From NCBI GenBank assembly GCA_944739405.2, contig OX123182.2, forward strand, positions 92,992,051-93,056,050: DNA of 64,000 nucleotides, in the 5' to 3' direction. Position numbers and translations under genes: made by a program. Shown piece after piece: positions 57,831 through 64,000 of the stretch (position 1 is its first letter; each line of letters opens with the position of its first letter). The DNA comes from Euclidia mi (lineage: Eukaryota; Arthropoda; Insecta; Lepidoptera; Erebidae). The notes beneath the pieces were generated by a model, which was not told where the DNA came from, ran no database searches, and saw only the letters and a program-made list of their open reading frames with translations.

Positions 57831-59178
57831 GCTAGCTCTTGAACAGATCGTGTTAGGAATGACTGAAGTCAAATGTGTGTAAGACGTTGCAGAACTGTTA
57901 TCTTTAACTTCACTGTAATTACAATAATGATAATTAGTTACGTACTTTATTATTAAAAAAATACTATATTTTGTGTTATAGCAAACAGAGAAGTAACCTT
58001 CTTACTTATAAATGATTGATTTTAGAAATTAAAAAGATATTAGATGTACTGAGACATACCTAATAGTTTATGAATAATCAAAGTTTTACCCGATGTACCT
58101 AAAAAGGTTAATGTTCAAAACACAATAATACAACATTCGTTACCGCTTGTGTGTGGATTGCGGAGCGCCATATTAGCGCTGTCATCATTATTGTTCGCCG
58201 TGGCAGCATCTTAGCGCTCCAGGCGCTCTGACAAGCTAATGAATTTGAAATATAGGTACATAAAATGATTCGATTTTATGTTATTACTCTTTCGAAAATT
58301 TAAAACTGTGGCAGCTATGTATTGTGAGAATAATTTAGATAATTATATTATGCATAATCGATAATATATCGATTATGCAATGTAACATAGTTAGTCATAA
58401 AATACTCTTATGAAAATAATTTGTGTAAAAATGTTACATATTTCATAATCACTTGGCCATGGATGAATTTCTATTTTATTACGACGCTTTCTTGTACAAA
58501 TCCTTCGTAGAACTTCATTTCTCTAATTGTCCATATTGTATTCTTCTAATTATATATTTATAAGCACAAAACGCAACAAGAGTATAAACTTAGGTCCTAA
58601 TTATATGTGCCCATAGTTACATGAAAAGCCTATTTGATTCAAAGTATTCAGTCTATAACATAAAACATGAAATTACGAGCTCAAATCGGCGTATTATAAT
58701 AACAAACAGGTTTACGTAAAATTTCATGCAGCGGAGACGCAAGCGACATGACCTATCTCTCACAGGGCTCATAGCCGAATGATGAGGTCTGGGCGGGGCT
58801 GTAAACTAGCAACTGACACTCAGTACACCGCTTATGCTAATAAGGTTTAAATTGCTGAAGCGTTTGATACTGATGGAATCTACCGAGCGTCAAAATCATA
58901 GACGTTTGGCAGATTTTATTTAATTTTACAAAATATACACGTATAATATGAAAATAAATAGGGTAATTCTTTAGTTCATTAGATTTAAATATATGACAGC
59001 TTACGATCAAAATATTGCAAACAGTGAGACGAAAGATTATTTTCTGCCTCGATTTTGTGATTTTTTTACCGTGATTCTATTTTACGTACATGAAAAATTC
59101 TTTCAAAAGTCTTTTGTTCAGACTTTTGACTTTAAGCTCTAATTTTTGCTAGTTTGTAATATGTACCGTTATGGCTAG

Positions 59179-59637
59179 ATGCGCGACGAAAAATTATGTG
59201 TTTCACGGCTTCTGAGGTATAACAGCGCCTTAAATAGCCATCATTTTCACTTGTGGGAACAGAGAACTGAGGTGCTTCGGCTTAATTCTCAAAAACGGAG
59301 CAGTTATAAGGCGAACTACGCTTATATTGTATTTTCACGTAGAAACAAACTCGCTCGCGAGCGATTAACATTTATAATACATGTTGAGATGATTCAATAT
59401 GACGTAGACAATATGCAGATACGATGGACACATAATCGAAATACATTTGATAGCTTCAAAGGCACATCTACTTGGTGGTCAAAAGTACAACGGCCCCATC
59501 AAGTAGCCTTTGGTGAAATCTGTTTTTTCTCATTAACAGATTTAAGGGAGATTAAAGTATACTTGAATACTTTACATGAAACTAATTTTACGTCTTGGCA
59601 CAGGCGTAATATACTATCGAAAGTAGTAAAAAGTTAG
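59179..59637 (+). CDS. uncharacterised 152-codon ORF
   Basis: The frame runs from ATG at 59179 to TAG at 59635-59637. The first 18 codons lie in the palindrome arm and the rest in unique DNA. Composition is rich in R, H, N and W, with no motif, signal peptide or membrane segment that I recognise. It is longer than most chance ORFs in this AT-rich window, but nothing else supports a gene. It could be a remnant of a host or transposon exon. Confidence 0.25.
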   Translation: MRDEKLCVSRLLRYNSALNSHHFHLWEQRTEVLRLNSQKRSSYKANYAYIVFSRRNKLARERLTFIIHVEMIQYDVDNMQIRWTHNRNTFDSFKGTSTWWSKVQRPHQVAFGEICFFSLTDLREIKVYLNTLHETNFTSWHRRNILSKVVKS

Positions 59638-59639
59638 GT

Positions 59640-60517
59640 CATTCATTGTCAAAATATATCAAACGGTAATTTATTCATCGCCTTAATGATGACATCAAGG
59701 TAGCGAATATTTGTTTATATAATTTTGTAATACACAGTTTTATAATGTAATATTTTTAACCTAGATCCTCATTGCAAAATATTCCTCCAATCATTTTTAT
59801 TACGGATAAAAAGGAGGCTTATGGATAGAATAATGAAGTACAATATCAGATTGATTTGGAGCCCCATGATTGATTTGTATTTGAAGGTCACCCTTATAAG
59901 ATAAGGTCGCAATCTGAAACGAACGTCGAGGTTACATAATAAGACTCATCATGACAGGGATTGGCGTAATAACACAGTTAGGTAGGTACATTTCTTCAAA
60001 AATATTTCATATTCTTAGAGCTGTTGAGTAATATTTTGGATCGTTTTCACTGGATTTGTCCATAGTACGTCAGGCGAAAAATAATTAAACTATGAACTTC
60101 CAACAAAAAACCATCAAATAAAGTTTTCAAAGGCCATTATTTACTTTACGTAATTACACCAAAACATCCTAAATCTTTAAAATAACTTCTGTACAAAAGT
60201 AAGCAATACTAACAAAGGACGAAATATCTCAAGGCAAAAACGTATTCTAATTTAGAAAATAGAATGAAGTACAGCCGCTAGCGTCAGCTAAGTAAGTAAA
60301 TGTAATTATTTTTACAACTTACATTACCAGCCGGCTGCATTTCTCTTCTGGATTAACGGATTTTTTCTCCCGTGCCCTCTTGTTGAATTATCTAAATTCT
60401 CATTTGGGGTAGCCCCTAGACGCAAATAAGATAGAACTTGATATAAAATTCTGTTTACTTAATTATTTTATATCATACTACGGATTAAAAGATTCCAGCG
60501 ATTTCTAAGGAGGAATT
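59640..60517. other. AT-rich intergenic DNA
   Basis: No gene or repeat is recognised. Confidence 0.5.
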
Positions 60518-60603
60518 ATGAAAAAGCTAATATTCAGCCAAATCCGGTTAGACTAGTAAGCGGACCCCAGGGTGAGTCTGGCATAACGCTAGAAGGATGA
60601 TGA
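60518..60603 (+). mobile_element. 3' fragment of the 16610-type SINE
   Basis: AAAAGCTAATATTCAGCCAA, a gap, AAGCGGACCCCAGG and CATAACGCTAGAAGGATGAT match the 3' end of the SINEs at 10099 and 16610. Confidence 0.8.
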
Positions 60604-60611
60604 GTCAGTCA

Positions 60612-60872
60612 AAGTGTTGCTTTTGTTGAAGCAGCGGTAGCTTCGTATCAAACTAATGGCGCGCATCACTGACTTTTCGAAGATTATATGTGCGTATTAA
60701 ATGATTAACTATCACTTGTTTAGCGTAACTTCTCCTTAGGATTCTTGAAAGACCTGACTTTGAAGTCAGTCAAACCACACTTGACTAACGCGGTCGACTA
60801 TAGCCCTACCTTTCGCACAGTGGGATGTGTCCCGTCATCAGCAGTAGGACAATTTACAGTCAGGGCTGAGAA
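60612..60872 (+). mobile_element. degenerate SINE (family B-like)
   Basis: A worn tRNA-like head (GCAGCGGTAGCTTC) is followed by ATCACTGACTTTTCGAAG, then TTCGCACAGTGGGATGTG and a TGAGAATGATGATGA tail. It is close behind a SINE fragment and may be a composite. Confidence 0.65.
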
Positions 60873-61318
60873 TGATGATGAAGCAACGTGAACCTCTTAG
60901 CCAAATGATCTGAGTTTTAACAGTTTAGCAATACAACATTGAAACTTCTAGATTATCATACATACATTTTTATCTAACCTCTAGAAGTTGCAATGTTTTG
61001 TTGAATCACTTTACTCTTTTATATCCTGTATGAGTGTATGAACTAATTTCTCCACAGACTGGTTAGAGAAGCAAGCACATAATTATCAAATTTTTTTAGT
61101 GTACAAGACATAGTGAGCACCTGTCCGTTCTCAAGCAGACGCAAACTTGCGAACTTATAAGTGCTTCTTAAGCGTAGGTATTTGGGACTAACTCGCGTTA
61201 CACCCTGTCTTTTGTTAACAACTTTTGTTTGTAGTATCCCAAGGACCGTGGATAAACTAGTTCCTACAAGCACATTACAATAATGTTGAGCGCGCTTTTA
61301 TGTGGAGTTTTTTATCGC
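60873..61318. other. AT-rich DNA
   Basis: No gene is supported. A short inverted pair (TTGAAACTTCTAGA...TCTAGAAGTTGCAA, about 60940-60993) lies here. Confidence 0.45.
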
Positions 61319-61321
61319 TTA

Positions 61322-61447
61322 GGGCGTAAACGCACTAGCGGCTGGCCGCAATGCGACGCGCTGCATGCGGCTGACCGCACTTCGATTTTATATGCAAAAC
61401 GATAGGCGATAAAAACATATCCACTCCACGCTAGTGCATTTATGCTC
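61322..61447. mobile_element. 126-bp Harbinger-like MITE with TTA TSD
   Basis: GGGCGTAAACGCACTAGCG at the left and GAGCATAAATGCACTAGCG (inverted) at the right match at 16 of 19 positions. TTA flanks both ends (61319-61321, 61448-61450). GGGC-type ends with a TTA/TWA duplication fit PIF/Harbinger MITEs. Confidence 0.75.
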
Positions 61448-61534
61448 TTAATCTCTTTCGCTGCCTCTCGTTTGGCAGTCCCTAAATAGACTGCGCACAC
61501 AGGTTGGCTGCTGCAAAGCCAATTTGTGTAGGTG

Positions 61535-61700
61535 AGGGCTCAGGGACCCGATCTTGCCCAATGTGAATGTGGCCAGCCAGGGCAGACGATGGATCATTTC
61601 CTGATATATCCTTTCTCGAGCACCTGCACTGTGTCTGAGCTCTGGGAGGCTACTCCTAACGCAATTACAGTGGCCGAATATTATGCAGATCTCATTTAGT
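61535..61700 (+). pseudogene. LINE C-terminal fragment with zinc-knuckle-like motif
   Basis: A frame reads CECGQPGQTMDHFLIYP and then ELWEATPNAITVAEYYADLI, the C-terminal Cys/His motif found in several insect LINE polymerases. It is short and lacks the RT core. The following 61720-61870 (RLYVFFIELKQYPEDSFDLL) weakly resembles the start of Harbinger-type transposases. Confidence 0.55.
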
Positions 61701-61919
61701 TGAAACCATTGACACGAAAAAGAAGACTATCTCTTTTTACAATAGGCTGACCCTTGGCCATAGACGCTTATATGTATTCTTCATTGAACTGAAGCAATAT
61801 CCAGAAGACTCATTCGACTTGCTGCTTACTATGAGGCAAGTTGAAATGCAAGTCCAAAGATTCTGAGTTGATGATTCTAATGTCAGACAGACACATAGAC
61901 GAGGCTGCGGGCTTTGTTT

Positions 61920-62465
61920 TTTTGCGCGACTGGCGGTTCATAATGGTGTACTTGTGCCGACGCTGATGTATGATAGTGAGTGTTGGCTATGGCAGAAAAA
62001 GCATAAAAACAGAATTGACGCAGTGGAGATGCAATCACTGCGTAGTATGTGTCGGGTGAGACTTATGATACAATTTACAATTAGAATGATACAATTCCGA
62101 ATGCAGTAACACGAGAGCGATGTGGCCTGATAGAAGATGTTGTGACGAGAATTGAGGAAGGAATGCTGAAATGGTTTGGACACGTGGAGCGAATGAGTGA
62201 AGACAGAATGACTCACCAAATTATAAGGCAAACGTATATGGGCAAGCCGGTCGCGGCCGACCTCGTAGGACATCCGTCGACCAAATTGGTGACGTTCTGA
62301 AAAATGGAAAAGTCCAAAGCACCCGGAACCGGCGAGCATGTATGAAAAGAGTAATGGATGTAGAGGAAGCGCGTGAGGTTTGTAAGGATAGAAGCAAGTG
62401 GCGTTCCGTTGTCTCTGCCTACCCCGACAGGAAAAATGCGTGAGTATATATATATGTATGTATGT
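61920..62465 (+). mobile_element. 5'-truncated RTE-type LINE, second subfamily
   Basis: It encodes RLAVHNGVLVPTLMYDSECW, VEMQSLRSMC, then EEGMLKWFGHVERM and, after frameshifts, SKWRSVVSAYP, ending in (TATG)n. It is alignable to the C-terminus of the 40-kb element, but protein differences are larger than between the 6.4-kb and 40-kb copies. It is inactive. Confidence 0.82.
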
Positions 62466-63724
62466 AAATAAATAAAGCCATACAATATTATTTTTAAGAA
62501 ACTTTAATATACTAGAGTCTGCACGTAAGGGTTATTGAGACTACTAAGCCATTGTCATTGAAAAAACCAGCCCATGTGCCATTCTGGTGTACAAGCTTTA
62601 TCACTGCAAAGTTGCATTAAAATGCTTTTAGAAGTTGTGCGTGAAAAAGTAACAAACATCAGTCCACGCAACATTTCATGCGAGATTAAGCTCAAAAGTA
62701 AACTGTACCTACATATTTCTCTGTAATATTCCACCAAAATAAACCTCTATTCATGTGTATAGTACAGGAAAACTACTGACAATATAAATGGTAACTACAA
62801 AATAGTAATAAGATATTCCTATACAACTCAGTTCGTTTACCTCTCCCGATAATGGAATTCAATATAATTCTCAGAAGGTGTAACACTTTATCATGTCGAT
62901 TCGATTCAATACGTCCCGAGTTCCCTGACCTAATGTGACGTTTCATAGGAAAATTCACTTTTCATATTATTACTAACGCCCTGTTACCTCCCTATGTGAA
63001 AATCCTTATGAAAATCCTTATAATATTTTTCTTCTTTAGTAGTCACTGGCCAGTAATGTGTCAACACTGTTCATATGGATTGAGGTGATTGACTTGTTTG
63101 AAATTACTTTGAAAATAGATAGTAGTCTTGGTTGTATCGACTTTTTAATAGCTGTTTCTACGATGGTGAGCGCCAACGCGTAAAACGAAACGCGACGCTT
63201 TTTTCAGTGTACTCCTACAGTTTATTTCCAAACATTTCATGCTTCTTTTGTTTGTCAATCACTTGACCTTTAACCTACTTTCGAGTTAAAATGTCAACAT
63301 TGTAGCGTTTGTACATAAACTATTTTTAATCACTTCCAAATGATTTGCGCGTGACCTGTAATTTACTATAAATGCTGAAGGCTGAAACGCATACTTGCAT
63401 CATCTGTTTGCAATTAGATACTTTACCAACAAAACAACTTTTACTTGAACTCAAATTAACATGATCACTCTAAGCAATAAAATCTACCACAAATATTTTT
63501 ACTATCTCTCAGCTGCACAAATAAGCAGAATAAGCAAAATACACACACATTCTCAAAGCATCTGAAAATACCAGCACATCGTACCTAACTTGTAAAAACA
63601 TGAACGCAAATATTGATTCTTCATATTATGTGCGCGTGTACTTAATCAGGCTATCGATTAGCGAGGCTCAAAAAGGAAAAAATAATGCCTTATATTTCAG
63701 AGGCTGCTTGTTTATTTATTCCAG
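62466..63724. other. AT-rich intergenic (possibly intronic) DNA
   Basis: No gene or repeat is recognised. Confidence 0.45.
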
Positions 63725-63811
63725 ACGAGAGCCTCCGGAAATAAGTCTGGATAGGCTTCGATTCGGCGACGGGAAATTATGCTACAGATGTGACAGTTGT
63801 TTGAAGGTCAG
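63725..63811 (+). CDS. candidate internal exon of an unidentified host gene
   Basis: A pyrimidine-rich tract and TTCCAG precede 63725, and CAG|GTATGT, a strong insect donor, follows at 63812. The 87-nt span keeps frame (phase 1 in, phase 1 out) and reads REPPEISLDRLRFGDGKLCY then RCDSCLKV, including CYRCDSC. Its base composition is more GC-rich than the surroundings. No protein family is recognised. It could still be chance. Confidence 0.35.
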
Positions 63812-64000
63812 GTATGTTTGATCTTCAAACGAGTACTGAAGGAAGGCAATCAATGAGTGTTTGATGTGCACGTTGAACTTATTAAAAGTATAGTTACCTC
63901 ATATGTATAAAGGTGTAAGTTTATTTACTTTTCGTGATAATATATTATGACTATAATTATTATGCTAGTTTTGGTAATATTAACAGGTACATAGACGTTT

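Larger units (their letters stand above)
54952..59232 (-). repeat. right arm of an ~8-kb inverted duplication
   Basis: It starts AAGGCGCTGTCCTAAGCG at the centre and ends ATAACAGCGCCTTAAA. The arm is ~4.28 kb, longer than the left by the SINE and its duplicated target (406 bp) and small indels. One is an extra ~15 bp near 55024-55040 (CTACTGCGGGGCGCC). Beyond 59233 similarity to the left flank stops. The innermost base pairs form a hairpin with no spacer. Confidence 0.9.

Noticed and set aside
51089..59232. Palindrome as an amplified host gene pair
   Set aside because: Contents are repeat-like with decayed nuclease pieces, and each unit has transposon-like inverted ends with TTAA.

Overview
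The window looks like a gene-poor, transposon-dense stretch of an insect nuclear genome, most likely a moth or butterfly. It is AT-rich. It carries tRNA-derived SINEs ending in (GATGAT)n or (TATG)n, RTE-type LINEs with (TATG)n tails, short Helitrons ending in CTAG, and the high-copy 'gggttccgt...acggaaccc' repeat; all of these are familiar from lepidopteran assemblies. The species is not identifiable from the sequence. No complete host gene was recognised. One possible host exon sits near the right edge (63725-63811).

Layout. 1-4865: 3' part of a Ty3/gypsy LTR retrotransposon (gag end, intact pol, 3' LTR). 6402-7534: 5'-truncated RTE LINE whose tail received a GC-rich retroelement (family A, minus strand), followed by a perfect 29-bp fold-back. 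7745-15600: LINE and SINE remnants in AT-rich DNA. 15640-18440: decayed Jockey/CR1-like LINE split by a second family A copy and by a full-length tRNA-SINE, each with target-site duplications (TSDs). 18500-24700: SINE and LINE tails. 24719-29451: nearly complete two-ORF LINE on the minus strand with a 21-bp TSD. 30838-38577: MITE-like sequence, two short Helitrons, a solo LTR and a 275-bp repeat. 38605-44030: an interspersed repeat (E) carrying two nested, TSD-flanked retroelements (a third family A copy and a 3.3-kb RTE). 44466-47800: a PIF1-like helicase fragment split by a 2.9-kb element with perfect 18-bp terminal inverted repeats, itself carrying a minisatellite, a fold-back MITE, the 275-bp repeat and a SINE. 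51089-59232: an ~8-kb inverted duplication with arms of ~3.9 kb meeting at CAGCGCCTTAAGGCGCTG, each arm holding a decayed YqaJ-type nuclease gene. 60518-62465: further SINE, MITE and LINE remnants.

The parts interact as transposon and target, not as a pathway. TSDs and empty sites allow a relative dating. The RTE fragment predates family A copy A1, which predates the fold-back at 7473-7534. The Jockey-like LINE predates A2 and the SINE. The helicase predates the TIR element, which predates its SINE. The YqaJ gene was already broken when the two palindrome arms became separate copies, and a SINE entered only the right arm later. The 3' tails of SINE family C match the RTE tails in the same window, as expected if the SINE borrows RTE retrotransposition machinery.

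Coordinates of elements with visible TSDs should be accurate to a few bases. Boundaries of decayed repeats are approximate. All family names rest on motif recognition by eye, without database searches.
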